DNA of 64,000 nucleotides from Chamaecyparis obtusa (GCA_027943335.1 BSBK01007742.1:806001-870000), one strand, 5' to 3'; positions 11,202 through 21,870 are shown, numbered from the stretch's first letter. Numbers and translations: made by a program. The notes: generated by a model not told the origin, from the letters alone.

Positions 11202-12301
11202 TGTTGGCATTAAGAAGAATTTCCACTAGTGACAACACTTATTTGCATTCTGAGTGCAAACCGAGCAGAACAGTGCAAACCAAGTAGAACAGTGCAAACC
11301 AAGGAGAACAGTGCAAACCGAGCAGAACAGTGCAAATCGAGCAGAATAGTGCAAACCGAGAAGAACAGTGCAAACCGATCAAGACAGTGCAAACCGAGCA
11401 GGACAGTGTAAACTGAGTAACATTATGTCTACCGAGTCACCAGTATTTACCAAGTTCAAAACCTACCGAGTGGTTAGTATGAACCGTGCCTTCACTTCTA
11501 CCAAGTGCATGATGATGTCGAGTAATGCAGTGGACGCTGAGTATCAGAAAGTCACCGAGTTAGTTTGCAGGAACTGTGTAACCATACTTGGGCCGACTTA
11601 GTGGCACTTATGTTTATTTGTCAAGCTGACTTTGTAATTGTAATTAATTGTTTAGACTTGTATATAAACAATGTTATAAAGATGTCAAGATGTAATTATA
11701 TGAGTATGTATGTGAATAAAAAGGAAAGGCAGAGATAAGCGAATTACAAAGGGCTACAGCAGTATAGGGAATAGCAAAGACAAATTCATCACAGAAGGTG
11801 ATCAGTACATTCAGCGAATCTCAATCAGCAATCCAGTTGCAAAGCAAGAGATCTACTGTTTCATTCTAATAGGTGAATCAGTACTAAAATCCTTTAACTA
11901 GGTAGACTTAACAGTCTGTTGTAAAATATCTTTACCGAGTGCATACTTCATTGTATGTTTGTAAATCCTTTAACAAGGTGGATCTAGCAATCCTTTTTGC
12001 TCCTAACAGGGCAGATCATCAGAAGTGATCAAATTGTAAGCCTTAACCGGCCAACTTTATTCTGCAGTACTAAAGCTTTGTGGGTTTCAACCCCACCCCA
12101 GTTTTACTTTCTTTTTGGAAGGTTTCTGGGTAACCAAATCTATGTGTCATTGTTGTGAATGCTTTTAAGTTTCATGCTTTCTATATGCATAAAGAAAAAG
12201 TAAACTATATGTTAATACATCTGTAATTGTAAGAAAATTCAAAGTTACTAATTCACCCCTCCCCTCTCAGTAACTCAGTTAATCCCTGAATATTTCCAAC
12301 A
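11202..12301 (+). repeat. Element B 5' LTR
   Basis: It is 1,100 bp. It contains eight 19-bp units (11254-11405), many CCGAGT words, a set of TAAC(A/C/T)(A/G)GG boxes (about 11897, 11970, 12005, 12044) and the GTGGG...CCCCACCCCAG box near 12079. It ends CTCTCAGTAACTC...TTTCCAACA. Confidence 0.93.
11254..11405 (+). repeat. 19-bp tandem array, 8 units (B 5' LTR)
   Basis: Eight units of the type GTGCAAACCGAGCAGAACA, each 19 bp, followed by a diverged partial unit at 11406. The period is not a multiple of three and no unit holds a stop, so long meaningless ORFs run through it on either strand. Confidence 0.95.
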
Positions 12302-12303
12302 AT

Positions 12304-12315
12304 TGGTATCAGAGC
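12304..12315 (+). promoter_or_regulatory. Primer-binding site of element B
   Basis: TGGTATCAGAGC lies two bases after the LTR and is complementary to initiator-Met tRNA. It is the same primer as in A-family Copia, C and K. Confidence 0.92.
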
Positions 12316-12367
12316 TTTGTTGGTTCTCAAGATAAAGCTTAACTAGCTTGAGCAAAGATTCAGGACA

Positions 12368-13561
12368 ATGGAGGTATTCAAACTGAACAAGGTGATTGAA
12401 AATGAAAAGCTAGATCTGGAAATGGCCATAGCTAAACTCAAGGAAGCAAAAGAACATCTTTCCCAATCCCTAAGAAGAAGGAAGGAACTTGCAAATCAGA
12501 TGAATGATCAGAATTACATTGAAGAAAAGGTTGAAGATCTTTTTCCCTCAAATAGCTCAGATGAAGCAAACAATGCTGTCAAAGAACTCCTAGAAAAGAA
12601 TGGGTCTCTGCAGGAAGAAGTGAGAAAATTAAAAAGAGAACAAGAGCTACACTCAACAAGATTTTGTGAGATCTTAGAACAAAGAAACAAGTTGAAAGAT
12701 GAATTAGATGGAAGGAATAATGAAGTTCAAAATAAAACCCTTCAGCTAGAAAACCTAATTGATCAGATCTCCCATACAAATGAGGAAATTCTGAATCTAA
12801 GATCAGAAATAGAAAACACAAGAGAAGAACTAAGATCTGAAAAGGAAATCAATCTAAGATTGGCGGGTGACCTAAACGCCGAAAAAAAAATCAATGAAGG
12901 AATGCTGAAAAGCCAAGAAGACTTGAATCAGCTGTATGAGCGAAATCTGCATAGGCAGAAAGGAAAAGCAGGACTTGGATACAAAGGAGAAGGTGAATCT
13001 TCTAAGCAAGGTACTCAAAGAAATCAAAAACCTACTTGTAATCATTGTGGTAAAATAGGACATACTTCAAATAAATGTTGGAACAATGAAAAAGTAGAAT
13101 TCAATGGAAAATGCTACAACTACAATCAACATGGTCACAAAGCAAATGAATGCAGGGAAAAACCAAGATTCAGAGGTAATTGTCACAAATGCAACAAACA
13201 AGGTCACAAAGCATCCGAGTGCAGATCCAAGACATTCAATCCAGTAGAACAAATTATGAAAGCAATGTTTGGATGGGACTACAACACCTTGTGTAGATGT
13301 CATTACTGTGGAGAATATGGACACATTGGCATGAACTGCATAAAACATCATCTAAGGAAAAGAGATACTACCGTAAGATGCTTCAAATGTACTAAACTCG
13401 GTCACATAGCCAGAAACTGCATGAATGCTAGTGAAGTTGAAGATGGAAAGAAGAATGAAGCAACTAAGGTTAGGAAACAGGTCAAACAAAAGTGGATTCC
13501 TAAATCTACCGAGCAAACCAGTCCAAGTAATGGAATGGGTGGCTCTACCGACTCAAACTAA
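12368..13561 (+). CDS. Element B coiled-coil/CCHC zinc-knuckle protein (Gag-like), intact
   Basis: An uninterrupted ORF of 397 codons, beginning with the first ATG after the primer site. Residues 1-195 are almost all charged heptad-like coiled coil, with no recognisable Gag capsid domain. Residues 205-220 are a basic linker. Five zinc knuckles follow at 224-237, 249-262, 272-285, 311-324 and 338-351 (for example CNHCGKIGHTSNKC). The second knuckle has Tyr in place of its second Cys. The tail is Lys- then Ser/Thr-rich. It resembles the C-terminal half of long Copia Gags. Probable role: binding and packaging of element RNA, with self-association by the coiled coil. It could be expressed, since nothing in the frame is broken. 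Compare C (49941-51262) and D (57065-56080). Confidence 0.9.
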   Translation: MEVFKLNKVIENEKLDLEMAIAKLKEAKEHLSQSLRRRKELANQMNDQNYIEEKVEDLFPSNSSDEANNAVKELLEKNGSLQEEVRKLKREQELHSTRFCEILEQRNKLKDELDGRNNEVQNKTLQLENLIDQISHTNEEILNLRSEIENTREELRSEKEINLRLAGDLNAEKKINEGMLKSQEDLNQLYERNLHRQKGKAGLGYKGEGESSKQGTQRNQKPTCNHCGKIGHTSNKCWNNEKVEFNGKCYNYNQHGHKANECREKPRFRGNCHKCNKQGHKASECRSKTFNPVEQIMKAMFGWDYNTLCRCHYCGEYGHIGMNCIKHHLRKRDTTVRCFKCTKLGHIARNCMNASEVEDGKKNEATKVRKQVKQKWIPKSTEQTSPSNGMGGSTDSN

Positions 13562-13978
13562 ATTTCCAAGAAAGCACTGGAACTATATTCTCCTAGACAA
13601 ACTTCAAGCAGTTCCAGAACCAAATTAAAAGAAAGATCTAAATCAGCATACAAGATGCAGTAAGATCACAGGAAGGTCGGTACCAGTCTTAACCAAACAA
13701 GGTCAGTATTAGTCTTTACCGAGCGAGGTCGGAGCAATATGAATTCTTGAGTTCACCGAGTTGTGAAGTCTTCACCGAGAAATTAATTCTTAGTGGGTGA
13801 CAGTCTATCAGAATTCATACCCTAATTTGTACTGAGCATTAATGACAGAATTGTAAACAAAAGGCAAGAAATCAAACTCATTTCTCACCGTGAATTTTAG
13901 CACTTTGAGAGCAGAAAACTTCAAGAGCAATCCAGCGACTCAAATACCTTTTGCAAAAAGAATTTTCTATGAGCTACC
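13562..13978 (+). other. Element B spacer between Gag-like ORF and ORF2
   Basis: This stretch of about 420 bp has no ORF of note. It contains several ACCGAG/GGTCGG words also common in the LTR (about 13676-13780). I see no clear splice or frameshift signal, so how ORF2 is translated is open. Confidence 0.5.
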
Positions 13979-16900
13979 ATGGCATCATCCAGCACCTCAG
14001 TGAAGAAAGGATCCAAAATGTTAGTCCAAGGGGAATGGAGAGCACCAGATTTCAAGATCGTGCCCACAATTGCAGCAGCCCTAGACCCGAACGGAGCTCA
14101 ATCTCAGATTCCTCCTAAGGTACTACTTATTAACGATATTCACAATCATTTCAATTGTGCAATTCATGAAATGGGAAACCTAGAACTAGATATTGTGTGT
14201 GAAGAACTATGTGTGGATGATACTCTAAAACCCGAGCACAAACATCTGGAAGATAAGGGATTAGTTCACATTGCACATTTACCTCGAAACTTTTGAGAGA
14301 AATGGGTTAGATACATTCTCAGCCATATACATGATGGCAAGATTTGGCTTGAGCAAACCATAGAGATCACCAAGAAGATGATTCATCAAATCACCGGTCT
14401 TCCCATGTTGAACAAAGCAAAAACTACCAAAACCCTAGGTCGGTCGGAACTGGAAAAGAAAACCCTAGTCGAATGGGATGGTAGAGGCATGAAAGTTAGC
14501 AGCATTACAGATGCTGAACTAAAGTTTGGTACACACATAATTGCCCATAAAATATACAGTTCAAGTCGACAGAATAGTGTCTCCTATGAAGCTATTGACC
14601 TAGCATACAAAGTGGTCAAGAACAACTTATCATTTGACCTTGTAGATTTATTGTTAAAACAGTTTAACAAGAACATGGAAAGCATTCAAACTTCCAAAAA
14701 CAATCCATGTAAGTTTGGATCCCTACTGGTCTGTTTATTCTTCTATGTTCAAAAATTCTTCCCTTCCAAAGGAAAAGTTGTATGGAGAAAAGATGTGCCA
14801 GTCCTTTATGAGATAAATGAATACATCTCAGAAATGGGTGAAAATTTTGAAAGCATCATGGACAGTTATTTTGAGCCTTTCAAAGAGAAAATGAATGATA
14901 GATTCCGGATTCCATAGAAGTTGGTGGAGGATTACAAGGATGACATTTGTTTCATGGTAGACTGTGACAATGTATATATTCAAGCAGCTAAACCGAGGAT
15001 TGTATATGTAAAACCTCTTCCTTATGAGGTAAATATTGATGAAACCAAGAATATCATTGAAGCCCTTCTTAATCAGCCTGTTAATCCCAAAGCTCATATT
15101 TTTGGAACATATGATGAAGCAAAGGTAAGAATTGAATTAAGCATAAAACTTCCATAGGTGGTAAACAAAGGAAAGAAGAGGATAGCCAAAATGCAAATGC
15201 TAACCGAGGACAAAGAAGATATCGATGAAGAAGAAAAGGAAAAGGATGAGAAAATAGAGGAACCAGAACCTGCAAAGAAGAAAGGAAAGGTTTTTATCAC
15301 TAAGGCACCTAAGCCTCCCACTACTATATTTACAAGGAGAAGTGCAAGAGGTAAGGCAGATAAAGATAAGGCAGACAAAGATATAGTATTCAAAAGGCCT
15401 CCTCTAAACTTTCAAGAGAGGATCAAACTTTTTAGAGACGGATCAGGATCTGGAGTAAGTAACATAAAATCTTTTAAATATGAAACCAGATCGGAAATAG
15501 AATAGAAGGAAATAGAAGATGCTGTTATTGAAAAGATGGGACAGTGGAAATACTCTCCTGATGAAATAGCCCCACAGGTTCCAGCAGTCTTATTAAATCC
15601 AATAAAAATGAGATGGAGCAATGCAAAGCAAACTGTGATAGACATATTTGATCAAACCCTGAGACAGTTAATGCCGAGCTTAAAAAATGATGAAGTAAAG
15701 AAGGCATTAAAGGAAAATGAAAGTAAGATGACACTAAGGTTCAATACTTGTTTGATTCTGATCAACAATATTGAATCGGTTGTGAAGGCTGCAAATGCCA
15801 CATGGAAGAACATATACCATCTTCACCAACCGAGTATTGAAACAGTAATAATAAAAGATATTGAAGATGACAGTGATGAACAAGAAGAAGCCACTGAGGT
15901 AGATGATACTATGAGGATAGCAACAGAAGTCATTGCATCACTTCTTAGCTCTCCAGTAAAAGTTTCTACATCTAGCCCAGAGACACCTTCAAGCATGGTT
16001 GTGACAACTTCAACTTTTGTCCAATCACCTATAGCAACAACAGAAGCAACCACCATTTCTTCTATCGAGTTGCAGTCTCCCACTTCATCAAGTTTTCCAG
16101 TAGTAAGTATTCCAATTTTTGATTCCACAAGTGTAAATATTTTAAGTTCTCCAGTAGATAGTGTCCCAGTCTCTATAGCCAGTCCTACTATGTCTATTGT
16201 CACTACTACTAAGGCATTAAGTATAGATAAGCCTAAGGCTCTACCGAGTATAAAATTTTTGGGTAAGAATATAGTAGAGGATATAGACCTAGATGAAGAA
16301 ATAGAGATTCCAACATTAGATTTTGCAAATCTATCAGCGGACCAAATGCAAAATATAGGTGAAATTCTCCAAAGGAAAGAAAAGCAAAAGAAGATTAAAG
16401 AGGAGAGAGACAAGGAATATCAAATCATTAAGGCTGCTAAAGAAATTTTGTCTGATGCATTAGGTATTAAAGTAGACTCCTCTCAACATGTTTTGCTACA
16501 ATTAGCTGAAGCAGTAAATAAATACAATGAGGACTCATCTGGGACAGAAAAGTTAGTTGAAAGAGCTGAGAAGAGATTCAACAATAAAGTGCTTGAGCAC
16601 ATTGCTCAGCACATAGCTATTAATCAAGTGGAATTGTCTTCAGATTTGTCAAATATTGAATTCACCTATTCGAATGTCACCTCTCTTTTGGCCAGACTGT
16701 GCAATATTGCCGAGTTCACAAAGGATGTTAAGGATAAAATGAATAAAATGGATGAGGATATGAAGATTAGCATACAGAAGCTACAACTTGAACCAAGTTC
16801 AAGCTCTACTCATCACATGAAAGTCTCATATCTATCAAATATGCAGTCAGATCTACTAAAAGAAGACACAAGGATCCGGTCCACACTGCTAGACATCCAG

Positions 16901-17128
16901 AACATGATCCTTCCCATCATGAATACAATGTATAAGCACATTGAACATTCCAAAACATTGATTCATGACAATCAGTTCTCTATAGCAGATCACATGATTG
17001 AACTCTCTGTAGAAGTCCAAATTGCAATCCAAACATGCAAGATTCTGCAAGAAAATTGGGACAGAACCCTAGCACTAATCATGAAGGTACATTCTAATTT
17101 TCTATCAAATTTTGGATTCTCTCTGTAA
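13979..17128 (+). pseudogene. Element B ORF2: large unrecognised protein, nearly intact
   Basis: One reading frame of 1,050 codons from an ATG at 13979 to a TAA at 17126, broken only by TGA at 14294 and TAG at 14915, 15155 and 15503, with no frameshift. I do not recognise the family. N-terminal third: globular-looking, with HIHDGKIWLEQ, a MIHQITGLP motif, then VEDYKDDICFMVDCD and HIFGTYD. Middle: Lys/Glu-rich and Ser/Thr/Pro-rich low-complexity stretches (residues about 395-460 and 640-755). C-terminal third: coiled coil (about 790-1040). No RT, integrase, protease or DDE motif, and no clear membrane segment. The same protein in C and D, at the same place, shows it belongs to the element rather than being a recent capture. 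Confidence 0.8.
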
Positions 17129-17149
17129 ATCACTTGTATATACACCTTT

Positions 17150-17330
17150 GGCATTATCATCAAAAAGGGGGAGATATGTATAGAAGGAGATTTGTATAGA
17201 AGAAAAATTCAGCACATTGAAAGGGGGAGATAATGTATAAAGCCCTATGACAAGACAAAAAAAAAAATCAATAAGTGTATATAAGTTTTGAGCAATAAGT
17301 GTTTTTGTCACTAATGCCAAAGGGGGAGAT
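17150..17330 (+). promoter_or_regulatory. Element B polypurine tracts (three copies)
   Basis: Purine boxes with AGGGGGAGAT lie at 17162-17175, 17220-17231 and 17318-17330. The last touches the 3' LTR and is the expected plus-strand primer. The first follows GCATTATCATC, resembling the distal box of G and C. Confidence 0.8.
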
Positions 17331-18525
17331 TGTTGGCATTAAGTAGAATTGCCACTAGTGACAACACTTATTTGCATTCTGAGTGCAAATCGAGCAGAAT
17401 AGTGCAAATCGAGAAGAACAGTGCAAACCGAGTAGAACAGTGCAAACTGAGCAGAATAGTGCAAACCGAGCAGAACAGTGCAAACTGAGCAGAACAGTGC
17501 AAACCAAGAAAAATAGTGCAAACTGAGTAGAATAGTGCAAACCGAGTAGAACAGTGCAAACCGAGCAGAATAGTGCAAACCGAGCAAGACAGTGCAAATT
17601 GATCAAGACAGTGCAAACCGAGCAGGATAGTGTAAACCGAGTAACATTATGTCTACCGAGTCACCAGTATTTACCAAGTTCAAAACCTACCAAGTGGTTA
17701 GTATGAACCATGCCTTCACTTCTACCGAGTGCATGATGATGCCGAGTAATGCAGTGGACGCCAAGTATCAGAAAGTCACCGAGTTAGTTTGCAGGAACCG
17801 TGTAACCATACTTGGGCCGACTTAGTGGCACTTATGTTTATTTGTCAAGCCGACATTGTAATTGTAATTAATTTTTTAGACTTGTATATAAACAATGTTG
17901 TAAAGATGTCAAGATGTAATTATATGAGTATGTATGTGAATAAAAAGGAAAGGCAGAGATAAGCGAATTACAAAGGGCTACAACAGTATAGGGAACAACA
18001 AAGACAAATTCATCACAGAAGGTGATCAGTACATTCAGCGAATCTCAATCAGCAATCCAGTTGCAAAGCAAGAGATCTACTATTTCATTCTAACAGGTGA
18101 ATCAGTACTAAAATCCTTTAACTAGGTAGACTTAACAGTCTGTTGTAAAATCTCTTTACCGAGTGCATACTTCATTGTATGTTTGTAAATCCTTTAACAA
18201 GGTGGATCTAGCAATCCTTTCTGCTCCTAACAGGGCAGATCATCAGAAGTGATCAAATTGTAAGCCTTAACCGGCCAACTTTATTCTGCAGTACTAAAGC
18301 TTTGTGGGTTTCATCCCCACCCCAGTTTTACTTTCTTTTTGGAAGGTTTCTGGGTAACCAAATCTATGTGTCATTGTTGTGAATGCTTTTAAGTTTCATG
18401 CTTTCTATATGCATAAAGAAAAAGTAAACTATATGTTAATACATCTGTAATTGTAAGAAAATTCGAAGTTACTGATTCACCCCTCCCCTCTCATTAACTC
18501 AGTTAATCCCTGAATATTTCCAACA
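17331..18525 (+). repeat. Element B 3' LTR
   Basis: It is 1,195 bp, 95 bp longer than the 5' LTR. The whole difference equals five extra 19-bp units; outside the array the two LTRs align without length change and with few substitutions. Confidence 0.93.
17383..17629 (+). repeat. 19-bp tandem array, 13 units (B 3' LTR)
   Basis: Thirteen units of the GTGCAAACCGAGCAGAACA type, ending at the same diverged partial unit (17630) as in the 5' LTR. Overlapping minus-strand ORFs in all three frames here are an effect of the 19-bp period. Confidence 0.95.
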
Positions 18526-18530
18526 AACAC

Positions 18531-20477
18531 ATGTAGTCAAAGAATGTAGTTGAAGTGTGAGATCAATTTGGGATCACAAAACAACTGAGATGTGTTATCA
18601 ACAAATAGGAACACATCAGGACAAAGATAAGTTGATTGAAAAAGACAAGGTCAACACGCTAGTAAATAGGTAATTGACATGTCCAAGATATGAATCTCAA
18701 GCAAGGTTTCCCAAAGAAAAGAAATTGATAGGATTGATAAAGCTGAATTAAGGATTGAAGTTGGATAGGTACTGCCCCCCCTTGTGATCAAAATTGAAAT
18801 GAGATAGAGGAGAAACAAAAAATTGATAAATTTGATCATATAGAACTAAAAATAAGGTTCTTGATGTAAGATGAAAGATATAAGGATCACAAAACCAAGG
18901 TAGATCATCAAGCATGAAAGATTATGCCCCAAGGTTGAATTAGAAGAAAAGAAGTGGGGTGAAAGTGAATGGAAGATAGAAGTTTGAAAGAGGTGGAAGG
19001 AAATGGAGAGAAGAAAGAGAATTTTCCTTAAGAAAGAGAATGCCCCAAAATCAATCAACTGTTTAAGATAGAAAATTTTGATTGATATTATGAAAGAAGA
19101 TAAGGAAATGAAGATCAAAACATGGCCACAGTTGATTAAAAGTCCAAAAGAAAGATGAAGGTAAAAATGCAAATTAACATGAATTCTAACAATGCAAGCT
19201 ACATGAAAATGAAAAGGTGTACTTTCAATATAGGAACTATAACATAGGATTTTTGTGTTCATCATTCATTAGAGAATTTTAAGGAACTTATTTTCATCAT
19301 TGGGCCATTATTAACGAACATCGAAAAATCACACAATCATCACTAGTCATGAGTGCAACTATGAAGGTATGAATGTGATTTATATCAGATTGGAATGTGG
19401 AAAGATTCTAACATAAGCATCAAAGACATAAAGGTCAAGATGAATTTGATGTTAGCTTACCCAATTTAATGTAGAAAAACCACACTTGCATCAAGTCATA
19501 GATGTCAGGATGACCATAAGAGTGGTTGTGCAAAAATAGTCAAGGATGATTCCTCAAATCTCATAAGTGTTTCAAGGGGACAGCAAGAGACACTCTAGAG
19601 TTTCAAGACCACACCCACAAGTAGATAGAAAATAAAAACATGCCTCATGCCCCAAGTCCTGAAGCTAAGCATACTAGAGAGACTTATTGGACAAGGACAC
19701 TCAACAAAAATCAATAACAGTCAGCACACAAAGAAAAGATCATGACATAGATCAAGCATTAAGTGTTGTGTTTAAAAATTGAAGTGTGTTAACTGATACT
19801 AAGTTCCGAGGATAAGGATCAAATGATTTCTAGTAGGTAAGATCATATGACAAAACTAGGTAAGACCAAACTGATAAGCATTGAAAAATACTTGATGTCA
19901 GGGGTTGTGTTGAAAAACATAGTAGGGGTGGTGTTGAAAAACACCATTTATGAGGTTTCCTAAAGACTAACGCATCCAGGAGACCAAAGCTAACACAGTT
20001 GTGCCCCTTAGACAAAGACAAAGACCAATTCCAAACCAAGGCAACAAGGACAAGGCATGATGGAGAAAGGCTAAGTTTTGAGGACAGATTTTAAGAAATA
20101 TGGGTGCAAAGGCCTCAAGTAGCGTCCATTTCTAGGTTTTCACCACTTGGATTTTACTGCAAATTTTTATTTTTATTTTTTTAGAACTTTTTATAATTTT
20201 TTTGTATTTTAGCTACCAAGGCGCCTGTTTCCAGGTTTTCACTAAGGCACTTTTTCAATATTTTTTTTATTTTTAAATTTTTTCATTTTTTTGGTATTTT
20301 TGGAATATATAATTTTTTTTGGAGATACACTAAAGTGCCCATTGCTAGGTTTTCACTAAGATAATCATTTTTTCAGGACATTTTCAGATTTTTATAATTA
20401 TTGACAATATATCAATTTTTTGGATTTTTTGAGGATCAATAAGTATGTACAAAGGATGCCCCCAGACAAAATGGGCA
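18531..20477 (-). other. Element T 3' region between integrase and polypurine tract
   Basis: About 1.95 kb downstream of the integrase stop, without a supportable gene. It is A-rich on the plus strand, with long AT stretches at 20157-20320. TAT/Ogre elements often carry a long 3' noncoding part here. Short ORFs (for example 19265-18846) show no domain. Confidence 0.6.
20121..20365 (-). repeat. Degenerate tandem repeat in the T 3' region
   Basis: Three copies of a GCGCC(T/C)...T(T/G)(C/T)(C/T)AGGTTTTCAC core begin near 20121, 20219 and 20333, about 100 bp apart, separated by T-rich filler. This is consistent with the tandem repeats found downstream of the coding region in TAT elements. Confidence 0.55.
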
Positions 20478-21870
20478 TCATGGATAGAACTTGTTTAGGT
20501 GCAAGACATTTATAGGATCAGGGAGTTTCTCTCCTGCTATTGTAGACAGTAAATAAACACTTATCCCAAAAGACATTGTAATGATGTAAGGTCCAAGCCA
20601 ATTAGGTTCAAATTTTCCCTTTTGATCTCTATGTTGTTGATTCTTAGGATTTTCACTTAGGACAATATATCCCACTTGGAATTCTCTAGGGAAAACCTTT
20701 TTGTTGAAGGCTTTGGAAATGCACTTTTGATAAACCCTCATCTGGTCAAATGATGCTTGACATTTCTCTTCTAGAAGTTCTAACTCTTGAAGTCTCATGG
20801 CACGGTAGTCTTCATCTGTAACTAGTCCTTTCAGGGAAACTCTAAGTGAAAGAACCTCAACCTCCAAAGGTAACACTACTTCAGCTTCATATGTAAGGGA
20901 AAAAGGAGTAGCCCTAGTAGGAGTATGAATACTCATTCAATAAGCCCACAAAGCTAGATTTATCTGTAAATGCCAATCTCTACCACTCTTATAAATTGTT
21001 TTATGTAGGATTTTAAGAATGGTTTTTCTTGATGCCTTTTCTTGACCATTTCCTTGTGGGAAGTAAATGGAAGACCAATGTTGCTTAATCTTGAATTTCT
21101 TGCAGAGTTGCTTAAGGTCCTTATTTTTGAACTGGCCTTCGTTGTCAGTGATAATCTTGGAAGGCACTCCATATTGAATGATGATATGGTTCATAATGAA
21201 TAGAGAAACTATCTTGCCTGAGCCAACAAAAAGTGGGATAGCTTCTACCCATTTAGTGAAGTAATCAATAGTAGTGATAATAAACTTGTGTCCACCTGAT
21301 GAGTTAGGATGAATCTTCCCAACAAGATCAAAGGTTGAGCACTGAAATGGCCAATGAGATATAGAAGGAATGAGCTCCCTTCCTGGAGCATGTATTAGGT
21401 TACAATATTTTTGACACTTTTCACATGACTTTCCAAAAGATACTGCATCAATCTACAAACCCCACCCTAAGCAACCTTCAGGCCATGGAAAGACCATTGG
21501 AATTTCCCCCATAGATGCCCTCATGGATGTCAACAAACACTTGATTAGATTCTTCCTTTTCTAAGAATTTAAGAAGTGTTCCATCTAGACCTCTCCTATA
21601 CAAATCACCAGAGATAAGGGAATGGCAAGAGGCATTTTGGGTAAGGTTTCTATGTTCAAATTGATTAAAGGTTTTAGGTATAATGCAATCACAAAGGTAT
21701 GAGTAAATGACACAATAACGGGATGAATCATGACCAACAAGGGTAAAAATTACATGACTTTCTTGGGAGTCATAGATAGGGTGATGTAGCTCTTCCACCA
21801 AGAATTCAAATCTAGATTCATGTTCCCCTAACTGAAGGAGTGAAGCAAGTGTAGCCATACCATCAGCTAC
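20478..21870 (-). pseudogene. Element T integrase (broken)
   Basis: Minus-strand reading. The N-terminal zinc finger region (around 21480-21560) is damaged. The core contains FTKWVEAIPL, then GVPSKIITDNEGQFKN with the second Asp, and YFPQGNGQEKASRKT where the final Glu of the triad sits, though the context is altered. The C-terminal part (20936-20478) holds THTPTRATPFSLTYEAE, usual for TAT/Athila integrases, and FEPNWLGPYI. Several stops separate the pieces. Integrase inserts the cDNA into the genome; this copy is inactive. Confidence 0.87.

Larger units (their letters stand above)
11202..18525 (+). mobile_element. Element B: non-autonomous LTR retrotransposon with zinc-knuckle Gag and unknown ORF2
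   Basis: B is 7,324 bp, with LTRs 11202-12301 and 17331-18525 (TGTTGGCATT...TTTCCAACA). TSDs are AACAT (11197-11201) and AACAC (18526-18530). It has an initiator-Met primer site and CAAAGGGGGAGATTG at the 3' LTR. The internal part holds only two coding regions, with no room or sequence for protease, integrase, RT or RNase H. Its LTR ends and polypurine boxes match the Copia elements. By eye its LTRs are the most alike of any pair here, so it is the youngest complete element. It is inserted in the 3' region of T. Confidence 0.93.

Noticed and set aside
11254..11405. Regular short repeats suggesting a CRISPR-like array
   Set aside because: Units are contiguous with no spacers, lie in an LTR and recur in the partner LTR. 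Eukaryotic tandem repeat.
15823..16413. 196-codon minus-strand ORF, Ser-rich
   Set aside because: Antisense of the Ser/Thr/Asp-rich middle of B ORF2. No start context, domain or copy in C.
13979..17128. Captured host gene inside B
   Set aside because: The same ORF lies at the same position in C and D, which argues for an old element gene rather than a recent capture. An ancient origin from a host gene is still possible.
17339..17616. Three overlapping minus-strand ORFs with repeated VCTVLL/SARFALF units
   Set aside because: They result from translating the 19-bp tandem array in three frames. The period is not a multiple of three and the units lack stops. Not a protein family.
18846..19265. 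139-codon ORF in the T 3' region
   Set aside because: Low-complexity Phe/Ser/Leu-rich translation of A/G-rich DNA. No motif and no counterpart seen.
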